This document shows positions 40,742 through 50,007 of a stretch of 64,000 nt of DNA, in pieces (position 1 is the stretch's first letter; each line of letters opens with the position of its first letter). Source of the stretch: Corynebacterium sp. MSK008. Its GTDB lineage: Bacteria; Actinomycetota; Actinomycetes; Mycobacteriales; Mycobacteriaceae. The position numbers and the translations under genes are program-made. The stretch lies in assembly GCF_030232585.1 (NCBI RefSeq), contig NZ_JASPJX010000011.1:40580-104579 (forward strand). Direction: 5' to 3'. The notes under the pieces are model-generated. The model saw only the letters and a program-made list of their open reading frames with translations. It had not been told where the DNA came from and did no database searches.

Positions 40742-41533
40742 CTACACGCGCGGCGTAAGAATTCTCGGGCCCTCGGCGGTCGCGGCAACGGTGTGTTCCC
40801 AGTGGGCGGCAGGCGCGCGGTCCACCGACACCACCGTCCATTCGTCCTCCAGCACCTCGGTGTCCACTTCCCCACCGAGGATCAGCATCGGCTCGATAGC
40901 CAGCACGGATCCTTCCTGGATCACGGGCCCTCGGTTCGGCTTGCCTTCGTTGGCCAGGTACGGCTCCTCGTGCATCGTGCGGCCGATACCGTGGCCCCCG
41001 TAGCCGTCGACGATGCCTAGCTCCACCCCGAAGCGCTCCTCGGCAGCAAAGGTGGCCAGCTCGAGGGCGTGGGAGACGTCGGTGAGCTTGTTGCCCGGGA
41101 CCATCGCCTTGAGCCCTTCCGCGAGCACCCACTCGGTCGCGCGGTTCAAGGCGTCGATTTCGGGAACCAGCTCACCGACGCCGAAGGACCACGCACTGTC
41201 GCCCACCCAGCCATTGAGCGTGGCGCCGCAGTCGATGGAGACCAGGTCTCCTTCTTCGAGCACAATGCTTGACGACGGAATCCCGTGCACGACCACCTCA
41301 TTCACCGACGCACAGATGGAGCCGGTGAAGCCCTGGTAGCCCAGAAACGTCGGGATCGCGCCGTGATCGCGGATGACCGTCTCGGCCACCTTGTCGAGGT
41401 CGAGCGTGCTTACACCCGGCTTGGCGGCGGCGCGGACCTCCTGCAGGGCGATGCCGACGATGCGCCCGGCGGCCTCCATGGCGTCGAGCTCTTCCGGCGT
41501 TTTGGCCGCGATCTTGCGTTTTCTGAAAGCCAT
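40742..41533 (-). CDS. map: Methionine aminopeptidase type I
   Basis: 263 residues. Metal ligands Asp in [11 protein letters not shown] and [10 protein letters not shown], His in [15 protein letters not shown], Glu in AIEPMLILG and [14 protein letters not shown] before ATG 41533. Removes the initiator Met. A terminator lies between adk and map, so map has its own promoter in the 80-bp gap, next to a dispersed-motif copy. Confidence 0.96.
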   Translation of the reverse strand: MAFRKRKIAAKTPEELDAMEAAGRIVGIALQEVRAAAKPGVSTLDLDKVAETVIRDHGAIPTFLGYQGFTGSICASVNEVVVHGIPSSSIVLEEGDLVSIDCGATLNGWVGDSAWSFGVGELVPEIDALNRATEWVLAEGLKAMVPGNKLTDVSHALELATFAAEERFGVELGIVDGYGGHGIGRTMHEEPYLANEGKPNRGPVIQEGSVLAIEPMLILGGEVDTEVLEDEWTVVSVDRAPAAHWEHTVAATAEGPRILTPRV

Positions 41534-41554
41534 GTACGTGGTGGTCCTTTGGGT

Positions 41555-41565
41555 CGTCGATAGGC
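41555..41565 (+). repeat. Dispersed motif, copy 11
   Basis: Exact match in the adk-map gap, merged with the T-run of the adk terminator. Confidence 0.8.
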
Positions 41566-41574
41566 AAAAAGCGA

Positions 41575-41600
41575 AAGGCCGGTGCGAACACACCGGCCTT
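41575..41600 (-). terminator. Terminator of secY-adk
   Basis: Perfect 10-bp stem AAGGCCGGTG / CACCGGCCTT with a 6-nt loop, then TTTCGCTTTTTG on the minus strand. The T-run merges into the dispersed motif at 41555-41565. Confidence 0.85.
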
Positions 41601-41613
41601 CACACTGGGCGTG

Positions 41614-42159
41614 CTACTTGCCCAGCGCCTCCATGGCGCGCTGGTTGATCTCGTCCACGTCGCCGACAGCGTCGATGGAGATGATCTGGTCGCCGTAGTG
41701 CTGGATCAACGGAGCGGTCTCGTCGCGGTAGACGCCGAGACGGGTGCGGATGGTCTCCTCGTTGTCGTCCGCGCGGCCGCGGGCGAGCATGCGCTCGACC
41801 ACCACGTCCTCGTCGACAACAAAGTTGAGCACGCCGTCGAGCTTCTCGCCCTTCTTGCCCAGCAGCTCAGTGAGGATCTCGGCCTGCTCCACTGTGCGCG
41901 GGAAGCCGTCCAGCAGGAAGCCGTCCTTCGCGTCATCCTGGTTCAGGCGGTCTTCGACCATGCGCGCGGTGACGTCGGTAGGCACAAGCTTGCCGGCGTC
42001 GATGTAGCTTTTCGCCTCAACGCCGAGCGGGGTGCCCTCGCCAATGTTGGCGCGGAACAGATCGCCCGTGGAGATGTGCGGCACACCGAGCTTCTCGGAG
42101 AGAATCGCGGCTTGGGTGCCCTTGCCGGCACCGGGAGGGCCAAGGAGAACGAGACGCAT
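41614..42159 (-). CDS. adk: Adenylate kinase
   Basis: 181 residues. P-loop [11 protein letters not shown] at the N-terminus, DGFPRT signature, and the short LID lacking the zinc/long insertion, as typical of actinobacteria. Start overlaps the secY stop by TAATG. Confidence 0.97.
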   Translation of the reverse strand: MRLVLLGPPGAGKGTQAAILSEKLGVPHISTGDLFRANIGEGTPLGVEAKSYIDAGKLVPTDVTARMVEDRLNQDDAKDGFLLDGFPRTVEQAEILTELLGKKGEKLDGVLNFVVDEDVVVERMLARGRADDNEETIRTRLGVYRDETAPLIQHYGDQIISIDAVGDVDEINQRAMEALGK

Positions 42160-43487
42160 TATCGCAGAAGTCCTTCGTAGTTGGATTGCAGGAGCTGGGA
42201 TTCAATTTGCTTGACCGTGGTCAGGGCCACGGAGACCATAATCAGGATCGCGGTGCCGCCGAACGCACTCATGCCCATCTGGCCCGAACCGGTGATACCG
42301 GCGTCCATGGCCAAGTTCGGCAGAACGGCGATCAGGGCGAGGTAAATGGCACCGACGAACAGCAGACGGTTCATCACAAACGCCAGGTACTCCGCGGTCG
42401 GGCGGCCCGGACGGATGCCCGGGATGAAGCCGCCGTACTTCTTCATGTTCTCCGCCTGATCCACCGGGTCGTACTGGATGGAGACGTAGAAGTAGGAGAA
42501 GAAGATGATCATCACCACGTAGGTGAGAATGTACTGCCAGGAACCCGGGTTCTGCAGCCACGCCATCACGTGGTTCATCCACCAGTTGTCCGGCGGAGTC
42601 GGGTTGTTCATGGTAACGATCTGGGTGATCAGCACCGGCACATACATCAGCGAGGACGCAAAGATCACCGGGATCACGCCGGCCTGGTTCACCTTCAGCG
42701 GCAGGTAGGTCGAGGACCCGCCGTACTGACGGCGACCCACCATACGCTTGGCATACTGCACCGGGATGCGGCGCTGGCCCTGCTCGATGAACACGATGCC
42801 GATGACCAGCGCGATCAGCGCCAGAATAACCAGGGTCAGAGTGACCGCTCCGGACTGCTGAAGAATGAACGCACCCTCGGACGGAATCTGGGTGGCGATG
42901 CCCGCGAAGATGAGCAGGGACATGCCGTTGCCGACACCCTTTTCAGTGATGATCTCGCCGAGCCACATGATCAGCACCGCACCGGAGGTCATGACAATGA
43001 TCATCATCAGAAGCGTCCAGATGTTGCGGTCCTCAACCAGCACCGGCATGCCCTGGCCGAGCAGCTGTTCGCGGTCCGCTAGCGCCACAATGCCGGCCGA
43101 CTGCAGCAGTGCCAGCGCCACCGTGAGGTAGCGGGTGTACTGCGTCATCTTCGCCTGGCCGGACTGGCCTTCCTTCTTCAGCTCCTCGAACTTCGGGATC
43201 ACCACGGTGAGCAGCTGCACGATAATCGAGGCCGTAATGTACGGCATGATGCCGATGGCGAAAATGGAAAGCTGCAGCAGCGCGCCACCGGAGAACAGGC
43301 CGATAATGGAGAACATCGTCGCCTGGTCGCCGCGGGAGATTTCCTCCAGGCGGGAGTTGATTAGCGCGTAGTCCACACCCGGAGTGGGGATCTGGGCGCC
43401 GACGCGGTACAGAAACATCAGCGCAAGGGTGATCAGGATCTTCTTGCGTAGATCCGGGTCCTTAAACGCCTGAGCAATAGCGGACAC
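42159..43487 (-). CDS. secY: Protein translocase subunit SecY
   Basis: 442 residues with ten membrane segments and the signatures [10 protein letters not shown] and the cytoplasmic loop [23 protein letters not shown] 43487 ([16 protein letters not shown]) is chosen, with AGGAGG at 5 nt; the in-frame ATG at 43514 is less likely. The long gap to rplO implies a separate promoter. Confidence 0.96.
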   Translation of the reverse strand: MSAIAQAFKDPDLRKKILITLALMFLYRVGAQIPTPGVDYALINSRLEEISRGDQATMFSIIGLFSGGALLQLSIFAIGIMPYITASIIVQLLTVVIPKFEELKKEGQSGQAKMTQYTRYLTVALALLQSAGIVALADREQLLGQGMPVLVEDRNIWTLLMMIIVMTSGAVLIMWLGEIITEKGVGNGMSLLIFAGIATQIPSEGAFILQQSGAVTLTLVILALIALVIGIVFIEQGQRRIPVQYAKRMVGRRQYGGSSTYLPLKVNQAGVIPVIFASSLMYVPVLITQIVTMNNPTPPDNWWMNHVMAWLQNPGSWQYILTYVVMIIFFSYFYVSIQYDPVDQAENMKKYGGFIPGIRPGRPTAEYLAFVMNRLLFVGAIYLALIAVLPNLAMDAGITGSGQMGMSAFGGTAILIMVSVALTTVKQIESQLLQSNYEGLLR

Positions 43488-44022
43488 AAAGCCTCCTGGC
43501 CCCCGCCGCGCCACGGACGGGAGGTAGTGGACATTCGACTCCTCGCGCAGGTTTCGCGGGCATACGAAAACCGGCGGGGCGGTCTTTTGACCCCACTACA
43601 CTAACAGCCCCCGGTAGAAAGTTGATATTTCAGGTTCGGTTAGGGCCACTTTCCCAGGCTCCCCCAAGGCGGCCTGCTGACACTTCGCGGCGGAATCCGT
43701 CAGGCGGGCCCTATCGGCCCAGGTCGGCGCAAACGGCCGCCGTAATGTGTCAGGAATCTGCCGGGCCCGGCTCCCCCACCCAAATTGATTCACCCGCCGG
43801 TGAACGGATCCGTTCGTCGATTTCTCCGACCTGGGCAAAATGAACGCATTGCCCACCCGACTAGGTATTTGTTCACTCGGACCGACTTCGCGAGTGAACA
43901 AATCCCCCACGCTTCCCAGACACTTCGCGGCGGAATCCGTCATCGCACCCCACCACCAACGGCGAAACCCCCGCCCTGGACGGGAAACGTCCGGGACGGG
44001 GGTGACGTCGAAAAGCTCAGGC
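43488..44022. repeat. Repeat-rich gap between rplO and secY
   Basis: 535 bp without a convincing gene. It contains two identical 24-bp direct repeats (43679-43702 and 43919-43942) spaced exactly 240 bp, a 13-bp inverted repeat with an 11-nt loop (43867-43879 / 43891-43903), a 14-bp perfect palindrome GAACGGATCCGTTC (43802-43815) and the rplO terminator. The 155-codon minus frame across it is rejected as a gene. Confidence 0.7.
43968..44002 (-). terminator. Terminator of the rpsH-rplO operon
   Basis: 15-bp stem (43968-43982 with 43988-44002) with one mismatch and one wobble, 5-nt loop, TTT on the minus side. 20 bp after rplO. Confidence 0.75.
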
Positions 44023-44520
44023 TTACTCCACGATGGTGGAGCCGCCCTCAGCCTTCGGAGCACGCTTGGAGAACTCGACGGTGTTGGCGGAGCCGCCAGC
44101 AGCCTTGATCTTCTCCTCAGCGGACTTGGAGAACTTGTTCGCGGTGACGTTGAGCGCGACGTTGATGTCGCCCTCTGCCAGCACCTTCACCGGCTGCTTC
44201 GGGCGAACGAGGCCCTTGGCAACGATGTCGGCGATGGCGATGTCGCCACCCTGCGGGAAGGCCTCTGCCAGATCCGCGACGTTGACCACCTGGTACTCGA
44301 CGCGGTTCGGGTTCTTGAAGCCCTTCAGCTTCGGCAGACGCATGTGCAGCGGCATCTGGCCACCCTCGAAAGCAGCGGAAACCTGCTTACGAGCCTTGGT
44401 GCCCTTGGTGCCGCGACCGGCGGTCTTGCCCTTGGAGGCCTCACCGCGACCAACGCGAGTCTTGGCCTTGTTTGCGCCCTCTGCCGGGCGCAGATCATGG
44501 AGCTTGATGATGTCAGCCAT
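44023..44520 (-). CDS. rplO: 50S ribosomal protein L15
   Basis: 165 residues from [26 protein letters not shown]. Gly/Lys-rich N-terminus and the [18 protein letters not shown] signature. Starts 7 nt after rpmD. Confidence 0.97.
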   Translation of the reverse strand: MADIIKLHDLRPAEGANKAKTRVGRGEASKGKTAGRGTKGTKARKQVSAAFEGGQMPLHMRLPKLKGFKNPNRVEYQVVNVADLAEAFPQGGDIAIADIVAKGLVRPKQPVKVLAEGDINVALNVTANKFSKSAEEKIKAAGGSANTVEFSKRAPKAEGGSTIVE

Positions 44521-44527
44521 GTTGTAT

Positions 44528-44713
44528 CTACTCCCCTGCAACTTCTTCAACGGTGACGAGGTGGCGCACCTTGAGGATCTGGCCGCGGGTAGCAGCGTTG
44601 TCCTTCTTCACGACGGACTGGCCGATCTTGCGCAGACCGAGAGCCTCGAGGTTCTTACGGGTAACCGGCTTCTCGCCGATCTTGCCGTGGTGCAACGTAA
44701 TCTTCAGTGCCAT
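44528..44713 (-). CDS. rpmD: 50S ribosomal protein L30
   Basis: 61 residues ([31 protein letters not shown]), with the standard ending around [10 protein letters not shown]. 5 nt after rpsE. Confidence 0.97.
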   Translation of the reverse strand: MALKITLHHGKIGEKPVTRKNLEALGLRKIGQSVVKKDNAATRGQILKVRHLVTVEEVAGE

Positions 44714-44718
44714 GGTGC

Positions 44719-45372
44719 TTAGGCCTCCTGACCTGCGCGTGCGCGCAGCATACGAGCCGGTGCAACTTCCTCGACGGACTTGCCACGCTTGGCAGCCACC
44801 TCTTCGGGGCGGACAAGCTGCTTCAGGCCTGCGACGGTTGCCTGGACCACGTTCAGGGCGTTGTCCGAGCCAAGGGACTTGGCCAGGATGTCCTGAACAC
44901 CAGCGCACTCGAGCACCGGACGGACAGCGCCGCCGGCGATCACACCGGTACCCGGAGCAGCCGGGCGCAGCATGACGATGCCCGCGGCCTCTTCTGCCTG
45001 AACCGGGTGCGGGATGGTGCCGCCGATCATCGGGACGCGGAAGAAGTTCTTGCGAGCTTCCTCTGCACCCTTCTGGATTGCGGCGGGAACTTCCTTTGCC
45101 TTGCCGTAGCCGACGCCGACCATGCCCTCACCGTCGCCGACGACGACGAGTGCGGTGAAGGACATGTTGCGGCCGCCCTTGACGGTCTTGGCAACGCGGT
45201 TGATGGTGATGACGCGCTCGATGTACTTATCGCGCTCGTCGTTCTGGTTGTTGCGACGGTCGTCGCGGCGGCCGCGGCCACCACGGTTGCCGCGATCGTT
45301 ACGGTCGTTGCGGTCGTTCTTGTTCTGGTTGTCGGCGGAGCGCCCGCCGTCACGCCGTTCACGTTCGGCCAT
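44719..45372 (-). CDS. rpsE: 30S ribosomal protein S5
   Basis: 217 residues. The first 45 residues are an Asn/Asp/Arg-rich low-complexity extension with N-D-R-N-D-R repeats, then the S5 double-stranded RNA-binding domain ([29 protein letters not shown]) and C-terminal domain. 40 nt after rplR. Confidence 0.97.
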   Translation of the reverse strand: MAERERRDGGRSADNQNKNDRNDRNDRGNRGGRGRRDDRRNNQNDERDKYIERVITINRVAKTVKGGRNMSFTALVVVGDGEGMVGVGYGKAKEVPAAIQKGAEEARKNFFRVPMIGGTIPHPVQAEEAAGIVMLRPAAPGTGVIAGGAVRPVLECAGVQDILAKSLGSDNALNVVQATVAGLKQLVRPEEVAAKRGKSVEEVAPARMLRARAGQEA

Positions 45373-45412
45373 TACGCGATCCTTCCGTTGATGGTGATGT
45401 TTGCGGTGATCA

Positions 45413-45817
45413 TTAGAACTTCAGACCACCTTCACGAGCTGCTTCAGCCAGGGCCGCGACGCGGCCGTGGTACTTGTAGCCGCCGCGGTCGAAGACGATT
45501 GCTTCGATGCCTGCAGCCTTGGCGCGCTCAGCAACGAGCTGGCCAACCTTGGCAGCCTTGTCCTTCTTGTCGCCCTCCAGGTTGCGCACGTCCGGCTCGA
45601 TGGACGACGCGGAGACCAGGGTGTGGCCCGCGAGGTCGTCGATGACCTGGACGTGGATGTGACGCGAGGAGCGGTGCACAACGAGACGCGGGGTCTCCGG
45701 GGTGCCGCGCAGCGTCTTGCGGATGCGGTTGTGGCGACGTGCGCGTGCCTCGCGGCGGCGGGACGAGATGTCCTTGCCAACCGGGGTGCGCTTGGTGTTC
45801 TCTGCAGTATTGCTCAT
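45413..45817 (-). CDS. rplR: 50S ribosomal protein L18
   Basis: 134 residues; [28 protein letters not shown] and the end [26 protein letters not shown] are typical of L18, which binds 5S rRNA. Confidence 0.98.
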   Translation of the reverse strand: MSNTAENTKRTPVGKDISSRRREARARRHNRIRKTLRGTPETPRLVVHRSSRHIHVQVIDDLAGHTLVSASSIEPDVRNLEGDKKDKAAKVGQLVAERAKAAGIEAIVFDRGGYKYHGRVAALAEAAREGGLKF

Positions 45818-45819
45818 GA

Positions 45820-46356
45820 TTACTTACCCGTCTTTCCGACCTTGCGGCGGACCTGCTCGCCGGCGTAACGGATGCCCTTACCCTTGTACGGGTCATCCTT
45901 ACGCAGACGGCGGATGTTTGCCGCAATCTGGCCAACCTGCTGCTTATCGGAACCTTCGATGGCCAACTTGGTGTTGCCGTCGACGGAGAACGTGACGCCT
46001 TCCGGCGCCTCGATCAGGATCGGGTGCGAGTAGCCGAGGGAGAACTCGAGGTCCTTGCCCTTCTGCTGCACGCGGTAGCCGACGCCGAAGATCTCCATGT
46101 TGATCTTGTAGCCCTCAGTCACACCCACGACCATGTTGTTGATCAGGGAGCGGGTCAGGCCGTGAAGCGAACGGTTGTCACGGTGGTCGTCCGGACGGGC
46201 CACCACGATCTGGTTGTCCTCGACGGAAGCGGTGATCGGTGCCGGCATATCCAGGTCCTTGGTGCCCTTCGGGCCCTTGACCTCGACGTGCTGGCCGTCG
46301 ATCTTCACCTCGACGTTGTTCGGGATTGCGATGGGTGCATAACCTACACGAGACAT
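45820..46356 (-). CDS. rplF: 50S ribosomal protein L6
   Basis: 178 residues; [31 protein letters not shown] start and C-terminal [23 protein letters not shown] signature. Confidence 0.98.
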   Translation of the reverse strand: MSRVGYAPIAIPNNVEVKIDGQHVEVKGPKGTKDLDMPAPITASVEDNQIVVARPDDHRDNRSLHGLTRSLINNMVVGVTEGYKINMEIFGVGYRVQQKGKDLEFSLGYSHPILIEAPEGVTFSVDGNTKLAIEGSDKQQVGQIAANIRRLRKDDPYKGKGIRYAGEQVRRKVGKTGK

Positions 46357-46375
46357 AAGTCTTTCAACCTCCCCT

Positions 46376-46774
46376 TTACCAGACGTAAGCGAGGACTTCC
46401 CCGCCTACACCCTTCTCTTGAGCCTGGCGGTCGGTGAGCAGACCGTGGGACGTGGAGATGATTGCCACGCCCAGGCCACCGAGCACCTGAGGCAGGTCGT
46501 TGGACTTCGCGTACACGCGCAGGCCCGGCTTGGACACGCGGCGCAGACCAGCGATAGAAGGCTCGCGGGTCGGGCCGTACTTGAGGTTGAGCGTCAGCGA
46601 CTTGGCGACCTTCTCGTCCTCAACTTTGTAGTCTTCGATGTAGCCTTCCTGCTTCAAGATCTCGGCGATGTTCACCTTGATCTTGGACGAAGGCATAGAC
46701 ACGGTGTCGTGCTGCGCAGTTGCTGCATTGCGCACGCGCGACAGCATGTCCGCGATCGGATCAGTCATGGTCAT
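46376..46774 (-). CDS. rpsH: 30S ribosomal protein S8
   Basis: 132 residues from [17 protein letters not shown]; the frame extends to 46810 without similarity. Ends [11 protein letters not shown]. First gene of the second half of the spc operon; in most bacteria rplE and rpsN precede it, but here 6 kb of other genes intervene. rpsN is absent from the window. Confidence 0.97.
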   Translation of the reverse strand: MTMTDPIADMLSRVRNAATAQHDTVSMPSSKIKVNIAEILKQEGYIEDYKVEDEKVAKSLTLNLKYGPTREPSIAGLRRVSKPGLRVYAKSNDLPQVLGGLGVAIISTSHGLLTDRQAQEKGVGGEVLAYVW

Positions 46775-47059
46775 TGTGGTGACCGTTACCTTTCTCGTTG
46801 CGGTTCCCATCCACCGGGTGACCTGCAGCGCGTGAGCGCTTGAGGTCGCGTTTTCCGCATGGTCTGTCGGGGGCTACTCACGCTGCCCACACTCAATAGC
46901 GTGGGCCGCTCGCCGCCTCCCTTGCACGCGGTCCGCATCTTGGCGGGGGGCCTGCAACAAAGTTGGATGTTCAAATGTACTTCGGCTTGCGCAGGCCGAA
47001 TCGTCGGCGCGCAAGTCCGAGGGGGTAACTTACCGCTTTCCTGCACCAATGAGCAAATC

Positions 47060-47070
47060 GCTTATCGACG
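47060..47070 (-). repeat. Dispersed motif, copy 12
   Basis: Exact match in the rpsH / M20 divergent gap, 35 bp before the M20 -10 box. Confidence 0.8.
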
Positions 47071-47104
47071 GACACCTCCGGCACACCTCCGTGCACAGAC
47101 CCCA

Positions 47105-47110
47105 TAGACT
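47105..47110 (+). promoter_or_regulatory. -10 box of the M20 gene (leaderless)
   Basis: TAGACT followed by 8 nt and ATG 47119, with no ribosome-binding site. Confidence 0.45.
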
Positions 47111-47118
47111 GCCTTTCT

Positions 47119-48354
47119 ATGGAAACTGCTCTTGCTCAGCTATGTGGAACGCTGGCCGCCACGCGCGAGGCGCGCGAAGCACTGTACGTGTGGTTCCACC
47201 AGCATCCCGAGCTGTCGTTGCAGGAGCTGCAGACGTCTTCGAAGATCCGCTCGCGGCTGGATGCGCTGCAGCTGACGCACATGCAGGTTGGTGAGACTGG
47301 CACGGTCTGTGTGCTTGAGAACGGCCCTGGCCCGGTGGTTGCTATCCGCGCAGATATCGACGGCCTGCCGGTGCAGGAACGTTCCGGCAAGCCCTACGCC
47401 TCCACCGCCACGCAGGTGGATGCTGTCAGCGGGCACGAGGAGCACGTCGCCCACGCCTGCGGGCACGATTTCCACATTATGGGCGTGCTCGGCGCATTAG
47501 AGGCGTACGCCACCAACCTGGACTGCTGGAGCGGCACACTGGTGGCGGTGTTCCAGCCTGCGGAGGAGGCCTATGCCGGGTCCCGGGTGATGCTGGCCAA
47601 CGGCATCAGAGAGGCGATGCCGAAACCGGACGTCTACTTGGGGCAGCACGTACTTCCCATGCTGCCTGCAGGCTGTGTGGGCACGCACCCAGGCCCGTTT
47701 ATGTCCCAGGCTTTCTCCGCCCAGATCGAGGTCTGGGGCAAAGGCACCCACGGTTCCATGCCGGAAAAGGGCGTGGACCCGATCCTGCTGGCCTCCAACA
47801 TTGTCACCCGCCTGCACACCGTGGTGGCCCGCGAAATCCAGGCGAAGGACACCGCGGTGCTCACCGTCGGCGCGATCCACTCCGGGGTGAAAGCGAACGT
47901 GATCCCGGAAACCGCCGAGCTACGCGTGAACACCCGCGCTTACACCCGCGAGGTCAGCGACACGCTGCGCAGCGCCATCATCCGCATTGTGCGCGGCGAA
48001 TGCTTCGCGGCCGGTAGCCCCCGGGAGCCGGAAATCACTTTCTACGACGAGTACCCGCTCACGGATAACAACCCCGTGATCACCTCGCAGGTGCGCGACG
48101 CCTTCGACGCCCACTTCGCCGACGAGTCCATGGATATCGGCCAAATCCCTGCCTCAGAGGACTTCTCCATCATCCCGGACGCGCTCGGCGTGCCCTACAC
48201 CTACTGGGGCTTGGGTGGTTTCAAGGACTGGGAAAACGCCCCCGGCAACCACTCCCCGGCCTTCGCTCCGGACCTGCAGCCCACGCTCGACCGCGCGGCC
48301 GAAGCCATGATCGTGGCCGCGGCAGCGTGGCTGGTAGACAACGACGGCGTGTAG
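47119..48354 (+). CDS. M20-family amidohydrolase/metallopeptidase
   Basis: 411 residues. Metal-binding motifs of the M20D amidohydrolases: A-D-I-D-G-L-P, H-A-C-G-H-D-F-H, F-Q-P-A-E-E, and a C-terminal histidine (GNHSPAF). The dimerisation (lid) domain has GKGTHGSMPEKGVDP. The family includes hippurate hydrolase and N-acyl amino acid deacylases, and the substrate cannot be read from sequence. First gene of the island that splits the spc operon; its stop abuts the convergent DUF2786 gene. Confidence 0.88.
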   Translation: METALAQLCGTLAATREAREALYVWFHQHPELSLQELQTSSKIRSRLDALQLTHMQVGETGTVCVLENGPGPVVAIRADIDGLPVQERSGKPYASTATQVDAVSGHEEHVAHACGHDFHIMGVLGALEAYATNLDCWSGTLVAVFQPAEEAYAGSRVMLANGIREAMPKPDVYLGQHVLPMLPAGCVGTHPGPFMSQAFSAQIEVWGKGTHGSMPEKGVDPILLASNIVTRLHTVVAREIQAKDTAVLTVGAIHSGVKANVIPETAELRVNTRAYTREVSDTLRSAIIRIVRGECFAAGSPREPEITFYDEYPLTDNNPVITSQVRDAFDAHFADESMDIGQIPASEDFSIIPDALGVPYTYWGLGGFKDWENAPGNHSPAFAPDLQPTLDRAAEAMIVAAAAWLVDNDGV

Positions 48355-49068
48355 CTAGAACGGCAGCGCCGGCCGCGAGCGCACCCGCGTTTGCCCGATG
48401 TCGGAGCGCTGCCCCGCCTCATGCCCTTGGTCGAACGCATCCGCGTCGAAGGACCGCTTTGACGAGAAGCTTCCTAGAAAGAAGCCCATCTCTGCGGCGA
48501 AGTTGTCGCGGGCTTCGGTGGCTTTCTGGAAGTCGTCGACAAGCACGAGCCCATACTCCCCGTCCGATTCCTCCACGGTCTTTTCGGCTTCGGCGAGGCG
48601 CGCGCCGATGCTGGCGGCGAAGCCGGACATGAAGCTGCGGCGGCGCACCACCGCCGATTCGCCCCAATGGGTCGCGCGCACCTTTTGCGCATCCGCCAAC
48701 ATCACGGGCAGAAGCAGCGCGTAGAGCATGTCAACCCGCTCCAGGTGCCGCGCGCAGCCGAAGATGACCGCGTCTTTCATACGCGTGGAGTTGTACACGC
48801 GCTGCGAAAACCCGGTGCAATGCAGCGCGAATGCGATGGTCAGCAGCAGGTTCGCCTGCATCTCGGTGTAGGAGCCGGCGAACTCGTAGGTGCGCTGGCC
48901 CACCTGGTCGCCGTCGTCGGTGTCCAGGTCGCGTTGTTCGTAGCCGTACTCGGCCATGAGCTCGAACGCCCTGGCGTAGAACGCGTCGCCTTCCGGCGTG
49001 CCCTCCCGGTCGCGGGCCTGGTTGAGCAGTTTCTGCAGTCGTTGTTTGATCTTGTCTTCGGTACGCAT
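48355..49068 (-). CDS. DUF2786-domain protein
   Basis: 237 residues from ATG 49068. Residues about 5-45 match DUF2786 (KIKQRLQKLLNQARDREGTPEGDAFYARAFELMAEYGYEQRDL). The middle region (TGFSQRVYNSTRMKDAVIFGCARHLERVDMLYALLLPVMLADAQ) is of the associated second domain. Members occur in phages and chromosomes; function unknown. Convergent with the M20 gene, with stops touching. Confidence 0.75.
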   Translation of the reverse strand: MRTEDKIKQRLQKLLNQARDREGTPEGDAFYARAFELMAEYGYEQRDLDTDDGDQVGQRTYEFAGSYTEMQANLLLTIAFALHCTGFSQRVYNSTRMKDAVIFGCARHLERVDMLYALLLPVMLADAQKVRATHWGESAVVRRRSFMSGFAASIGARLAEAEKTVEESDGEYGLVLVDDFQKATEARDNFAAEMGFFLGSFSSKRSFDADAFDQGHEAGQRSDIGQTRVRSRPALPF

Positions 49069-49232
49069 CGGACGCACCCACCCCTTTCTGTGTTCGGATG
49101 TGTGGGTGCAGTTGTAGCGGGGCGTCAAGGCGGATGTTTTCGGGCTTGTGGAATTCGCGCTTGCACCCCTGTGGATAACCCGCGTTTTTGCACGTAGATT
49201 CGCCGCGAGTTCGCGAGTTAAGCATCCGGCGA

Positions 49233-49238
49233 TACCAT
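49233..49238 (+). promoter_or_regulatory. -10 box of fdhD (leaderless)
   Basis: TACCAT followed by 8 nt and GTG 49247. Confidence 0.4.
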
Positions 49239-49246
49239 CGGTTCCC

Positions 49247-50002
49247 GTGAGCAGGACCAAACGCAGCTTCGCAGTGACCAAGATTTCCGCCGACGGCACC
49301 CGCGACACCCGCGCGGGCCAGGTCGCGGTCGAAGAACCGCTGGAGATTCGGGCCGGTGGCGTGAGCGTCGCAACGCTTATGCGTACCCCGGGCCACGACA
49401 TCGAGCTCGCGCACGGCCTGCTGCTGGCGCGCGGGACGATCACGCGTGTCGAGGACGTGGTCACCGCCCGCTACTGCGAGGGCGCAATCGGCGGCGAGAA
49501 CACCTACAACCTGCTGGACGTCCAGCTCGCGCGACCCTCGGCCCCGCAGTTCATCGACCCGATCCCCGGCGACGCGTGCGGTATCTCCGCGGAGCAGCGG
49601 GTGCGCGAGCTCGCCGCGAATCTCGACGTGCGCGGCGAGTTCATGAAGCTCGACCCGACCGCGATCTTCGCGCTTCCCGAGGTGCTGTCGCAGCACCGCA
49701 CGCGTGACCTGCCCACCGCAGTCGCAGGCGACGTCGCGCGCCAGGACCTCGACCCGTTGAACGCCGTGCACAAGATTGCGGGGCACATGCTTCTCGACGC
49801 CTCCGCGTCCGCCGCCCTCACCCTCGCAACCGATGCGCAGGTGGGCTTCGAAATCGTGCGTGCCGCCGCAGCCGCTGGATTCGGCGCGGTGGCCACAACT
49901 GCCGGCGTAACGTCGATGGCCGTGGAGCTGGCCCGGGCCACCAACACGGTGCTTGTCGGCGAGGTGGGCGAGGAGCGTTTCAGCGTCTACGCGGGGGCTT
50001 AA
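49247..50002 (+). CDS. fdhD: Formate dehydrogenase sulfurtransferase FdhD
   Basis: 251 residues from GTG 49247; an upstream ATG at 49148 would add a stretch without family similarity. Contains EEPLEIRAGG, MRTPGHDIELAHGLLLARG and the sulfur-carrying loop C-G-I-S, which keeps the essential first Cys of the CxxC but has Ser in place of the second. Ends VGEVGEERFSVYAG. FdhD moves sulfur from IscS-type desulfurase to the molybdenum cofactor of formate dehydrogenase. No formate dehydrogenase gene is in the window, unlike C. glutamicum where it is adjacent. Confidence 0.88.
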   Translation: MSRTKRSFAVTKISADGTRDTRAGQVAVEEPLEIRAGGVSVATLMRTPGHDIELAHGLLLARGTITRVEDVVTARYCEGAIGGENTYNLLDVQLARPSAPQFIDPIPGDACGISAEQRVRELAANLDVRGEFMKLDPTAIFALPEVLSQHRTRDLPTAVAGDVARQDLDPLNAVHKIAGHMLLDASASAALTLATDAQVGFEIVRAAAAAGFGAVATTAGVTSMAVELARATNTVLVGEVGEERFSVYAGA

Positions 50003-50007
50003 ACGGT

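Larger units (their letters stand above)
46775..47118. promoter_or_regulatory. rpsH leader and divergent promoter region
   Basis: 344 bp between divergent rpsH and the M20 gene. Contains an imperfect hairpin GCCCACAC / GCGTGGGC (46885-46892 / 46899-46906) that would lie in the rpsH 5' leader, a dispersed-motif copy (47060-47070), and the leaderless -10 TAGACT (47105-47110) of the M20 gene. No operator recognised. Confidence 0.45.

Noticed and set aside
43867..43903. CRISPR-like repeat
   Set aside because: Only one inverted repeat and two 24-bp direct repeats 240 bp apart; no regular spacers and no cas genes.
43596..44063. 155-codon minus-strand open frame in the rplO-secY gap
   Set aside because: It crosses the rplO terminator and the end of rplO, has no ribosome-binding site and is made of the repeats described; no protein-like character.
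49148..49246. Upstream ATG start for fdhD
   Set aside because: The added 33 residues show no FdhD similarity and GTG 49247 has a fitting -10 box.
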